Source of the DNA: Polynucleobacter meluiroseus | GTDB taxonomy: Bacteria; Verrucomicrobiota; Verrucomicrobiia; Opitutales; UBA953 | Assembly (NCBI GenBank): GCA_943323725.2 | Contig: CALPIW020000139.1 | Coordinates: forward strand, 1 to 5,113 | DNA length: 5,113 nt | Direction of reading: 5' to 3' | Shown here: positions 1 through 5,113 of the stretch, one piece after another | How positions within the stretch are numbered: the stretch's first letter is position 1 | Layout of the letters: each line of letters starts with the position of its first letter | Translations under genes and position numbers: made by a program | The notes under the pieces: model-generated | Database searches by the model: none | Told to the model about the DNA's origin: nothing | What the model saw: the letters and a program-made list of their open reading frames with translations, nothing else

Positions 1-1046
1 ACGAGGTCACGTCCATCGATCAAAGGATTACGATAACGGAATTCGGCGGCGGGCTGGACCTCCGCTTGGAGCGCGGCGAGTTCCTCGAAAGCGAAATCAC
101 CGACCATGCCCGCGTGCAGGGATGTTCCGCAACCGACCATGACGATACGCTGCAGGTCGAGGAGTTCGCGGGCGCTGGTGCCCATGCCGGACAGGACCGC
201 GGTCCCGTTCAGGAGGTCCAGACGGCCACGGAGGGCGTTCCGGACCGACTCGGGTTGCTCGTGGATCTCCTTGAGCATGAAATGGTCGTAGCCGCCCTTC
301 TCCACCGCCCCGGGTTCGAACTCGAGTTCGGCGACGTCCCGATCCATGGGAGCATGGTTCAGATCCGTGATGTCCACGGAGTCAGCGGTGACCAGGGCGA
401 CGTCGCCGTCGTCGAGGTAGATGACCCGCCGCGTATGCGAGATGAGGGCCGAGGGATCGGAAGCGATCAGGCACTCTCCTTCGCCGACGCCGATGACGAG
501 CGGGCTGCCTTTCCGCGCGACGACGATGTGACCGGGTTCGTCGGCCGAAATCACGGCGATGCCGTAGGCGCCTTCGACCTGGCGCAGGGCGGCGATGACG
601 GCCTTGCGGAGGTCGCCTTTGTAATATTCGCCGACCAGTCGGGCGACGGCTTCGGTGTCGGTCTCGGAGGCGAAGACGTGTCCCTTGGCCTCGAGCTTGG
701 CGCGGATGGCCCGATAATTCTCGATGATGCCATTATGGACGAGGCGGATGCGACCGCTGGCATCGGCATGGGGGTGGGCATTGGCTTCGGTCGGCGCCCC
801 GTGGGTCGCCCAGCGGGTGTGGGCGATGCCGACGACGCGACGGGTTTGCAGTTCCTCGGGCCACTCGGCCCGGACCTTGTCGGCCAGGCGGGAGACCTTG
901 CCCACGGCCCGCAGAGTCAGGAGCTCGTTGCCGTCTTGGACGGACAGACCGGCCGAATCATAGCCTCGGTACTCGAGCCGGCGAAGGCCGCCGAGGAGGA
1001 CTGGCGTGGCCGCATGGCGACCGACATAGCCGACGATGCCGCACAT
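1..1046 (-). CDS. glmS: Glutamine--fructose-6-phosphate aminotransferase (isomerizing), N-terminal part, cut by left edge
   Basis: Cytosolic enzyme that makes glucosamine-6-phosphate from fructose-6-phosphate and glutamine, the entry step to UDP-GlcNAc, peptidoglycan and LPS. I translated the minus strand from the ATG at 1046; 348 complete codons are present against about 609 in E. coli GlmS. The start is fixed by MCGIVGYVG, in which Cys2 becomes the N-terminal nucleophile of the class II glutamine amidotransferase after Met removal. Other family blocks seen: EYRGYDSAG (25-33), HTRWATHG (76-83), HNGIIENY (104-111), SETDTE (127-132), KGSPLVIG (179-186), YLDDGDVALV (210-219) and HFMLKEIHEQP (255-265, the linker before the isomerase). 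The first SIS sugar-phosphate domain opens with VGCGTSLHAG (304-313). The rest of the isomerase lies beyond the window. It is the last visible gene of the operon, its ATG 2 nt after the upstream stop. No residue is missing from the glutaminase site. Identification is very secure. Confidence 0.97.
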   Translation of the reverse strand, partial: MCGIVGYVGRHAATPVLLGGLRRLEYRGYDSAGLSVQDGNELLTLRAVGKVSRLADKVRAEWPEELQTRRVVGIAHTRWATHGAPTEANAHPHADASGRIRLVHNGIIENYRAIRAKLEAKGHVFASETDTEAVARLVGEYYKGDLRKAVIAALRQVEGAYGIAVISADEPGHIVVARKGSPLVIGVGEGECLIASDPSALISHTRRVIYLDDGDVALVTADSVDITDLNHAPMDRDVAELEFEPGAVEKGGYDHFMLKEIHEQPESVRNALRGRLDLLNGTAVLSGMGTSARELLDLQRIVMVGCGTSLHAGMVGDFAFEELAALQAEVQPAAEFRYRNPLIDGRDL

Positions 1047-1048
1047 GG

Positions 1049-1933
1049 TCAGGCAAGGATGTCCTTGTCGACGATGGCGCCGGGCAAGGTCGAGGTCTTG
1101 GGCCAGAGCTTACGCCCGGGGTACAAGGAGGTATGGATGCCGGTATGGACGCCGTCTCCGACGATCGTGCCGAGCTTACGACGGCCGGTATCGACCATGC
1201 GTCCGGCGACCGGACTACGATGCGCCCCACCGTCGTGACGTAGATTGGAAGTGATCGTACCCGCCCCGAAGTTCACCTTCTCGCCGAGGATGGAGTCACC
1301 GAGGTAAGAAAGATGACCGACGTTCGTGCCGGGCAGCAGGATCGAGTTCTTGATCTCGACGGCCTGGCCGACGTGGCATTTGTCGCCGATGGAAGTCGAA
1401 CCCCGGATGTAGCAGTTCGGACCTACCTTGCAGTGATCGCCTATGATGACGTCGCCTTCGATGACGACGCCCGGCAGGATCTTGGGGCCTTTACCGACCT
1501 GCAGGCGTCCGTCGACATACAGTGATGCGTGCGCGCCGGATTCCTGGACGTAAACCTTACGAGCCGTCATGGCCTCGACGTTGGCCCGCAGCAGGTCCCA
1601 AGCGTAGGTGATCGCGAAGGATTGGCTGGCGCGCAGTTCGCGGCCACCGCTTTTGCGGGCGACCAAGACGACACCCTCCGCAGTCGTCATGGAGCCATAG
1701 GAGGCATCGGTGACGAAGGTCGCCAGTTCCGCCGACGAGAACCAGGCCGAGGCATGAACGGACAAATCGGCATCAGCTCCCGAAGTTTCGGTCAAGCCAA
1801 GAGCCAGCAGCGCGGCCGCCTGATGACGTCGCAAGGCGATATTCGCCAAGGGAAAGTCACCGAGAGACCGCGTGAGGGTCAACGGGTGGCAACCAGGGGT
1901 CTCTCCGGCTTCAGCGAGGAAGAAGGTAGCCAT
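1049..1933 (-). CDS. GlmU-like left-handed beta-helix acetyltransferase with shortened nucleotidyltransferase region
   Basis: A 294-residue protein, probably the glucosamine-1-phosphate N-acetyltransferase of the pathway. Residues 145-294 are hexapeptide repeats of a left-handed beta-helix (for example GVVIEGDVIIGDHCKVGPN, 155-173). The GlmU acetyltransferase core HLSYLGD (207-213) and NFGAGTITSN (221-230) follows; His207 and Asn230 align by spacing with E. coli GlmU His363 (catalytic) and Asn386. The segment after it (DTGRRKLGTIVGD, 248-260, then HTGIHTSLYPG) resembles archaeal and 'alternative' GlmU proteins (TIGR03991/ST0452-like) more than E. coli GlmU. The first ~115 residues contain PLTLTR (17-22), typical of the alternative-GlmU N terminus, but lack the LAAGxGTRM nucleotide loop, and the protein is about 100 residues shorter than the ~390 usual for that group. 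It sits between glmM (1-nt gap) and glmS (2-nt gap). The exact substrate is inferred from context; uridylyltransferase activity is doubtful. Confidence 0.85.
   Translation of the reverse strand: MATFFLAEAGETPGCHPLTLTRSLGDFPLANIALRRHQAAALLALGLTETSGADADLSVHASAWFSSAELATFVTDASYGSMTTAEGVVLVARKSGGRELRASQSFAITYAWDLLRANVEAMTARKVYVQESGAHASLYVDGRLQVGKGPKILPGVVIEGDVIIGDHCKVGPNCYIRGSTSIGDKCHVGQAVEIKNSILLPGTNVGHLSYLGDSILGEKVNFGAGTITSNLRHDGGAHRSPVAGRMVDTGRRKLGTIVGDGVHTGIHTSLYPGRKLWPKTSTLPGAIVDKDILA
1054..1067 (-). promoter_or_regulatory. Small hairpin covering the only SD-like motif before glmS
   Basis: Read on the minus strand, the last codons of the GlmU-like gene contain CAAGG-ACAT-CCTTG, a perfect 5-bp stem with a 4-nt loop. 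The only purine-rich SD-like string before the glmS ATG (AAGGA, plus-strand 1062-1066) sits in its upstream arm, 15 nt from the start codon, which is longer than usual. If the motif is used, the hairpin could hide it until ribosomes translating the upstream gene melt it, giving translational coupling. The stem is short and inside coding sequence, so chance is a serious alternative. Confidence 0.15.
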
Positions 1934-1934
1934 C

Positions 1935-3290
1935 TCAGAGGGACTCGAAATCGGCCTCCACGGCGGACTTGAAGGCCAGCGACCAGCGATCGACCTCCCC
2001 CTGGTCTTGGTGTTCGACGAGAATGCGCAGTTTGTTCTCCGTGCCCGAGTAGCGGATGAGATGGCGTCCGACTTTGCCGAAAGCCGCGTCCGCCTTGCTG
2101 ATCTCTTCCTGCAACGTGTGCAGCTGGCTCAGCGGTACCCGGGAACGGACCTTCAGGTTCACCAAGGACTGCGGGTATTCCCGCATGCCCGCGGCGAGAT
2201 CCGCCAAGGTAGCACCCTTCTTCCGCATGAACCTCAGGACCTGCAAGGCGCTGAGGATGCCGTCACCCGTCGAAGCGTAATCGGCGAAGATGAGGTGGCC
2301 GGAGTTCTCGCCCCCGAACGAATAGCCACCCTTGCGGAGGGCTTCGATGACGTGGCGATCGCTGACGGCCGTGGTGACCACGCCGATGCCGGCCTTGCGC
2401 ATGGCTTCGTGCAGGCCGAGGTTCGACATGACGGTGCAGACCATCGTGTTGCCGCTGAGCTTGCCTTCTTCCTTCAAGGCGAGTGCGCACAGCGCCAGGA
2501 TGCGGTCACCGGAGACGCTGGCGCCGCTCGCGTCACTGAAGATCACGCGGTCGGCGTCGCCGTCGAGCGAGATGCCGACATCGGCTCCCTGCTCCTTCAC
2601 GACCTTTCCGGCGTACTCCGGATAGAGGGCGCCGACGCCGGCGTTGATGTTGATGCCGTCGGGCTCGACGCCGAGTTTGACCACTTTGGCGCCGAGCTCC
2701 TTGAAGATGAGCGGCGCCAGGAGGTAGCCCGCCCCATGGCCGCAATCCACGACGACCTTCATCCCGTCGAGGCTGGCGTTGCCCAGGCTGTGCTTCACGA
2801 ACTCGATGTAACGACCGCGGGCATCGTCGATGCGGTAGGCCTTGCCGATCTTGTCGCCGGTCACGCCGTTGGCCTTCACGTCGTAAAGGACTTCCTGTTC
2901 GACGAGCGCTTCCAGGTCATCGGAGAGTTTGAAGCCGTCCGGGCCGAAGATCTTCAGGCCATTGTCTTCGTAGGGATTATGCGAAGCAGTCAGCATGATG
3001 CCGGCGCCGCAGCCCATGGACTTAGTGAGATGCGCGACCGCCGGCGTCGGCATCGGGCCGACGAGGAACACGTCCATGCCGCTGGAGACGAGCCCGCTGG
3101 TCAGCGCGGTCTCAAGCATGTACCCGGAGATGCGGGTGTCCTTGCCGATGATGACGCGATTGTGATTGGCCCCGCTGGAACGGAGCACCCGCGAAATCGC
3201 CTGGCCAATCCGGAGGGCAATTTCCGGGGTGATCGGATATTCGTTAGCCCGTCCGCGAATGCCGTCCGTTCCGAAGAGTTTGGTCGCCAT
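1935..3290 (-). CDS. glmM: Phosphoglucosamine mutase
   Basis: Cytosolic alpha-D-phosphohexomutase that converts glucosamine-6-phosphate to glucosamine-1-phosphate. The 451-residue length fits bacterial GlmM (about 445). All four domain signatures are intact: the N terminus KLFGTDGIRG (4-13); the phosphoserine loop TASHNPYEDNG (101-111) with Ser103 as the phosphorylated catalytic residue; the metal-binding loop DGDADR (243-248); the sugar-binding loop GGENSGH (326-332); and the phosphate-binding loop RYSGTENKLRI (413-423). The FGTDGIRG start and GENSGH loop point to GlmM rather than PgmA/ManB. The ATG at 3290 is supported by MATKLFGTDG, the normal family N terminus; the upstream SD is weak (AGGG close to the start). 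It is the first gene of the operon, so its promoter should lie in the AT-rich stretch upstream. Its stop is separated by one base from the next ATG (TGAGATG). GlmM is normally activated by phosphorylation of the active-site serine. Confidence 0.97.
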   Translation of the reverse strand: MATKLFGTDGIRGRANEYPITPEIALRIGQAISRVLRSSGANHNRVIIGKDTRISGYMLETALTSGLVSSGMDVFLVGPMPTPAVAHLTKSMGCGAGIMLTASHNPYEDNGLKIFGPDGFKLSDDLEALVEQEVLYDVKANGVTGDKIGKAYRIDDARGRYIEFVKHSLGNASLDGMKVVVDCGHGAGYLLAPLIFKELGAKVVKLGVEPDGININAGVGALYPEYAGKVVKEQGADVGISLDGDADRVIFSDASGASVSGDRILALCALALKEEGKLSGNTMVCTVMSNLGLHEAMRKAGIGVVTTAVSDRHVIEALRKGGYSFGGENSGHLIFADYASTGDGILSALQVLRFMRKKGATLADLAAGMREYPQSLVNLKVRSRVPLSQLHTLQEEISKADAAFGKVGRHLIRYSGTENKLRILVEHQDQGEVDRWSLAFKSAVEADFESL

Positions 3291-3327
3291 GGCCCTAATT
3301 CCGATGAAACCAGAGGGTTTAGCAAGA

Positions 3328-3391
3328 TTAAATGAGCGAAAAGCATCCTATATGACAGATATGAGCGTTTCGGGCATTAATCTTAAATGAG
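3328..3391. repeat. 9-bp direct repeat TTAAATGAG, two copies
   Basis: TTAAATGAG occurs at 3328-3336 and 3383-3391, with start points 55 nt apart, in the AT-rich part upstream of glmM. The related string ATGAGCG also appears at 3333-3339 and 3361-3367. The spacing would suit two sites for one regulator, but copies this short in AT-rich DNA can arise by chance. Confidence 0.25.
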
Positions 3392-3397
3392 GATTAA
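3377..3397. promoter_or_regulatory. Possible operator: TTAATC / GATTAA inverted repeat
   Basis: TTAATC (3377-3382) and GATTAA (3392-3397) are exact inverted copies separated by 9 nt, and the second TTAAATGAG copy lies between them. Two half-sites 15 nt apart centre to centre could bind a dimeric regulator of glmM, of the divergent gene, or of both. No regulator gene is visible nearby, and each arm is only 6 bp. Confidence 0.2.
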
Positions 3398-3409
3398 ACA
3401 ACGGAGCGG

Positions 3410-3419
3410 TTCGGCCGAA
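3410..3419. promoter_or_regulatory. Perfect 10-bp palindrome TTCGGCCGAA
   Basis: TTCGGCCGAA reads identically on both strands and sits near the middle of the divergent region. The flanking bases (G at 3409, T at 3420) do not extend the symmetry. It could be a compact operator, but a single 10-bp palindrome in GC-rich DNA is weak evidence. Confidence 0.15.
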
Positions 3420-3477
3420 TTACGATAGGTCCAAAAGACCGAAAGAAATCGAGCGAGCAAATGGGGAGGTCTGGAGC

Positions 3478-3540
3478 ATGAACCATCATCTCGCACGAAG
3501 AACAAATGGGGGCTCAGTTATTCGAGGGAGATTGAGATGA
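3478..3540 (+). CDS. Possible 20-residue leader peptide with a strong ribosome binding site
   Basis: An ATG at 3478 lies 8 nt after GGAGG (3465-3469, within GGGGAGG), the best Shine-Dalgarno match in the window. It opens a 20-codon frame ending in TGA at 3538-3540. The predicted peptide begins MNHHLARR and ends RGRLR; it is basic (seven Arg or His in the listed ends) with no hydrophobic segment and no run of one amino acid that would suggest a classical attenuator. A second ATG (3537) overlaps its stop as ATGA and has AGGGAG (3525-3530) 6 nt before it. That second frame runs 53 codons to 3698, out of frame across the start of the PSCyt gene. This may be a real small gene or leader for the downstream gene, or a chance ORF. 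I recognise no family. Confidence 0.2.
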   Translation: MNHHLARRTNGGSVIRGRLR

Positions 3541-3609
3541 GGAAGCGACCCTATCCGTCATTCATCATTCGACAGGAACTAGACCACGGCGTTGAGTGTC
3601 AGCCCCCTG

Positions 3610-5113
3610 ATGCGCCCCACGCACGCCACTTCCCTGCTCTGCCTGCTTGGCGCGGCCTTCGCTTGCGCGGCCGACGCGCCGGTCGACTTCAATCGTGAGG
3701 TGCGTCCGATCCTTTCCGACCGCTGCTACGGTTGCCATGGGCCCGACGCCGACAAAGGTCGCAAGGCCGGCTTGCGTCTCGATGAATTCGCCGGGGCGAC
3801 GAAAGAATTGAAGAGCGGTGATGTGGCGGTGGTGCCGGGTGACGTCAAGAAGAGCGCTCTGGTCCAACGGATCCTGAGCGAAGATGAGGAAGACGTGATG
3901 CCGCCGCCGGAACTGCATCGCCCGCTCTCTCCGCAGGAGAAGGACATCCTGATGCGCTGGGTGAAACAAGGCGCGAAATATGATCCGCACTGGGCTTTCG
4001 TGAGTCCGCAGTCTCATCCGACCCCGACGATTGCTGACCCTTCTTGGGCGAAAGATCCGCTGGATGCTTTCATTGCCCAAGCTGCGGCCAAGAAAGGCCT
4101 CCGTCCTTCGGCCCCCGCCGACCGTGCGACCCTGCTCCGCCGTGCTTCTTTTGCGCTGACGGGCCTCCCTCCGACGATCGCCGAGGTCGACGCCTTCTTG
4201 GCAGACACTTCGCCCGATGCCTATGAGAAGCGTGTCGATGCCTTGCTGGCCTCGCCACGTTACGGCGAGCATCTGGCGGTCGCTTGGCTGGATCTGTCGC
4301 GTTACGCCGACACCTGGGGCTATACCGGCGACAAGGCGATGTTCGCCTGGCCTTGGCGTGATTGGGTACTGAAGGCCTTCAACGAGAACAAGCCTTACGA
4401 CCAGTTCCTGACCGACCAGCTCGCCGGAGACCTCCTCCCGAAACCGACCCAAGACCAGCGCGTCGCCACGGCTTACAATCGCATCCACCGCATGACTTTC
4501 GAAGGTGGCTCGATCGCCGAGGAGTTCCGCCAAGACGGCATCAATGACCGCGTGATGACTGCCGGCTACGGCTTCATGGGTCTGACGATGGAATGTTCGC
4601 GCTGCCACGACCACAAATACGACCCGATCTCGCAAAAGGACTATTTCTCGATGGCGGCGATGTTCGGCGACCAGAACGAGAACGGTTTACTCTCCTATCA
4701 TGGTGAAGTGCCGCCGCCTTTCGTGCGCCTGTATAAGTCCGACGAAGAACGTCGGAAGGAAGCCGAGCTCCGCGCCGCCGTGAGCGCGGCCGAACAAGGA
4801 CTGGTCACCACGCACACCGCCACGGCCAAGGCCGAAGTGAAGGTGCCGGCCCCGGTCGCCCACTTCCCGCTCGAAGCTTTAACGAAGACGGGCGTCGATG
4901 ACGCGCTCGCCGGAGGCAAGCCGGCCAAGTTCGAGCGCCGCGGATCCCCGGAAGACCTGCAGCTGGTCCCGGGCGTCAAAGGCCAGGCGGTGAAGTTCGA
5001 CGGTGATGCCAGTTTCATCCTGCCGGAATTCAAGCAGCTAGGCCGCTTGGATGCCTTCACCTTCTCGGCCTTCCTGCGTCTCGGTGAAAAGAACGCCCGC
5101 GCGACGGTCCTGC
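3610..5113 (+). CDS. Secreted PSCyt1-PSCyt2 (DUF1549)-LamG protein, N-terminal part, cut by right edge
   Basis: The first 501 codons of a large exported protein typical of Planctomycetota and Verrucomicrobiota. Residues 1-21 look like a Sec signal peptide (hydrophobic SLLCLLGAAFA). PSCyt1 follows: FNREVRPILSDRCYGCHGP (27-45) has a CxxCH haem motif (Cys39, Cys42, His43), and VMPPP (96-100) supplies a likely distal Met97. PSCyt2/DUF1549 spans about 149-355, with LTGLPPT (183-189), DLSRYADT (228-235) and a second CxxCH in MECSRCHDHKYDPI (327-340; Cys329, Cys332, His333). A charged, helix-prone stretch (about 376-410) leads into the start of a LamG/concanavalin-like domain (414 onward). Full-length homologues usually end in PSD1/DUF1553, expected beyond the edge, often followed by a DUF1501 gene. 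The biochemical role is not established; redox or polysaccharide roles have been suggested. Start: ATG 3610 gives a compact signal peptide but lacks a clear SD. An in-frame TTG at 3592, with AGGAA (3574-3578) 13 nt before it, would add six residues. Confidence 0.92.
   Translation, partial: MRPTHATSLLCLLGAAFACAADAPVDFNREVRPILSDRCYGCHGPDADKGRKAGLRLDEFAGATKELKSGDVAVVPGDVKKSALVQRILSEDEEDVMPPPELHRPLSPQEKDILMRWVKQGAKYDPHWAFVSPQSHPTPTIADPSWAKDPLDAFIAQAAAKKGLRPSAPADRATLLRRASFALTGLPPTIAEVDAFLADTSPDAYEKRVDALLASPRYGEHLAVAWLDLSRYADTWGYTGDKAMFAWPWRDWVLKAFNENKPYDQFLTDQLAGDLLPKPTQDQRVATAYNRIHRMTFEGGSIAEEFRQDGINDRVMTAGYGFMGLTMECSRCHDHKYDPISQKDYFSMAAMFGDQNENGLLSYHGEVPPPFVRLYKSDEERRKEAELRAAVSAAEQGLVTTHTATAKAEVKVPAPVAHFPLEALTKTGVDDALAGGKPAKFERRGSPEDLQLVPGVKGQAVKFDGDASFILPEFKQLGRLDAFTFSAFLRLGEKNARATVL

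Larger units (their letters stand above)
3291..3609. promoter_or_regulatory. Divergent intergenic region between glmM and the PSCyt gene
   Basis: These 319 nt separate two genes pointing away from each other, so promoters for both must be here or just inside. The stretch 3291-3400 has 43 G/C in 110 nt (39%), clearly lower than the flanking genes. I scanned both strands for sigma70-type promoters. The best plus-strand candidate is ATGACA (3352-3357) with ATTAAT (3376-3381) and an 18-nt spacer (5/6 and 4/6 matches), which would leave a leader of over 200 nt. On the minus strand TTTAAT in the 3326-3336 area resembles a -10 box, but without a good -35. Neither is convincing. No riboswitch, tRNA or rho-independent terminator is apparent; GGTC-CAAAA-GACC at 3428-3440 has only a 4-bp stem and no T-tract. 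Confidence 0.5.

Noticed and set aside
66..1238. 390-codon plus-strand ORF opposite glmS and the start of the acetyltransferase-glmS junction
   Set aside because: It lies antisense to well-conserved glmS sequence and spans a gene junction. The translation is rich in D, G, V and A with no recognisable domain, as expected for an antisense frame in GC-rich DNA.
1049..1933. The 294-residue protein as a frameshifted full-length glmU
   Set aside because: The frame is intact from start to stop with tight junctions on both sides, and no bases remain to encode the missing nucleotidyltransferase part, so a frameshift does not explain its length.
1872..3335. 487-codon plus-strand ORF opposite glmM
   Set aside because: It covers nearly exactly the antisense of glmM, whose four catalytic loops are intact. 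The antisense product has no family signature and is a mirror of glmM codon bias.
3101..3346. 81-codon minus-strand ORF starting upstream of glmM with a hydrophobic N terminus
   Set aside because: Most of it overlaps glmM in another frame and the remainder is Arg/Ser/Pro-rich shadow sequence. It has no support beyond the open frame.
3428..3440. GGTC-CAAAA-GACC hairpin as a terminator
   Set aside because: The stem is only 4 bp, there is no T-tract on either side, and the region lies between divergent genes where no terminator is needed.
3637..3675. Lipoprotein signal around Cys19 of the PSCyt protein
   Set aside because: The residues before Cys19 (A-F-A) do not match a standard lipobox such as L-A-G-C, so an ordinary Sec signal peptide is more likely.
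3565..4635. 356-codon minus-strand ORF opposite the PSCyt gene
   Set aside because: The plus strand encodes PSCyt1 and PSCyt2 motifs over the same bases, including both CxxCH sites. The minus product is Arg-rich and unrecognisable.

Overview
The window looks like chromosomal DNA from a moderately GC-rich bacterium of the PVC group (Planctomycetota/Verrucomicrobiota), with Verrucomicrobiota my best guess. The main clue is a large secreted cytochrome-like protein at the right end, with PSCyt1 (CxxCH), PSCyt2/DUF1549 and the start of a LamG-like domain. This architecture is greatly expanded in those phyla. The taxonomic call is an inference from family distribution, not from a marker gene.

Left part, minus strand (3290 down to 1): a compact three-gene amino-sugar operon, transcribed right to left, in the order glmM, a short GlmU-like acetyltransferase, then glmS. 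The gaps are 1 nt and 2 nt, so the three are almost certainly co-transcribed and probably translationally coupled. Together they cover Fru-6-P to GlcN-6-P (GlmS), GlcN-6-P to GlcN-1-P (GlmM) and very likely GlcN-1-P to GlcNAc-1-P (the left-handed beta-helix protein). The final uridylyl transfer to UDP-GlcNAc is not clearly encoded: the middle protein has only a short N-terminal remnant where GlmU has its pyrophosphorylase domain. glmS runs off the left edge after 348 complete codons; its missing end is the C-terminal half of the isomerase part.

Middle (3291-3609): a 319-nt divergent intergenic region. The half next to glmM is distinctly AT-rich (43 G/C in the 110 nt of 3291-3400). It holds short direct repeats, two small palindromes and a tiny ORF with a strong Shine-Dalgarno sequence. 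Promoters for both directions presumably lie here, but I see no convincing -35/-10 pair.

Right part, plus strand (3610 to the right edge): the N-terminal 501 codons of the PSCyt1-PSCyt2-LamG protein, with a signal peptide. It is probably periplasmic or surface-exposed. Nothing in the sequence links it functionally to the glm operon; the two are simply divergent neighbours. No tRNA, rRNA, CRISPR, insertion sequence or obvious mobile element is visible.
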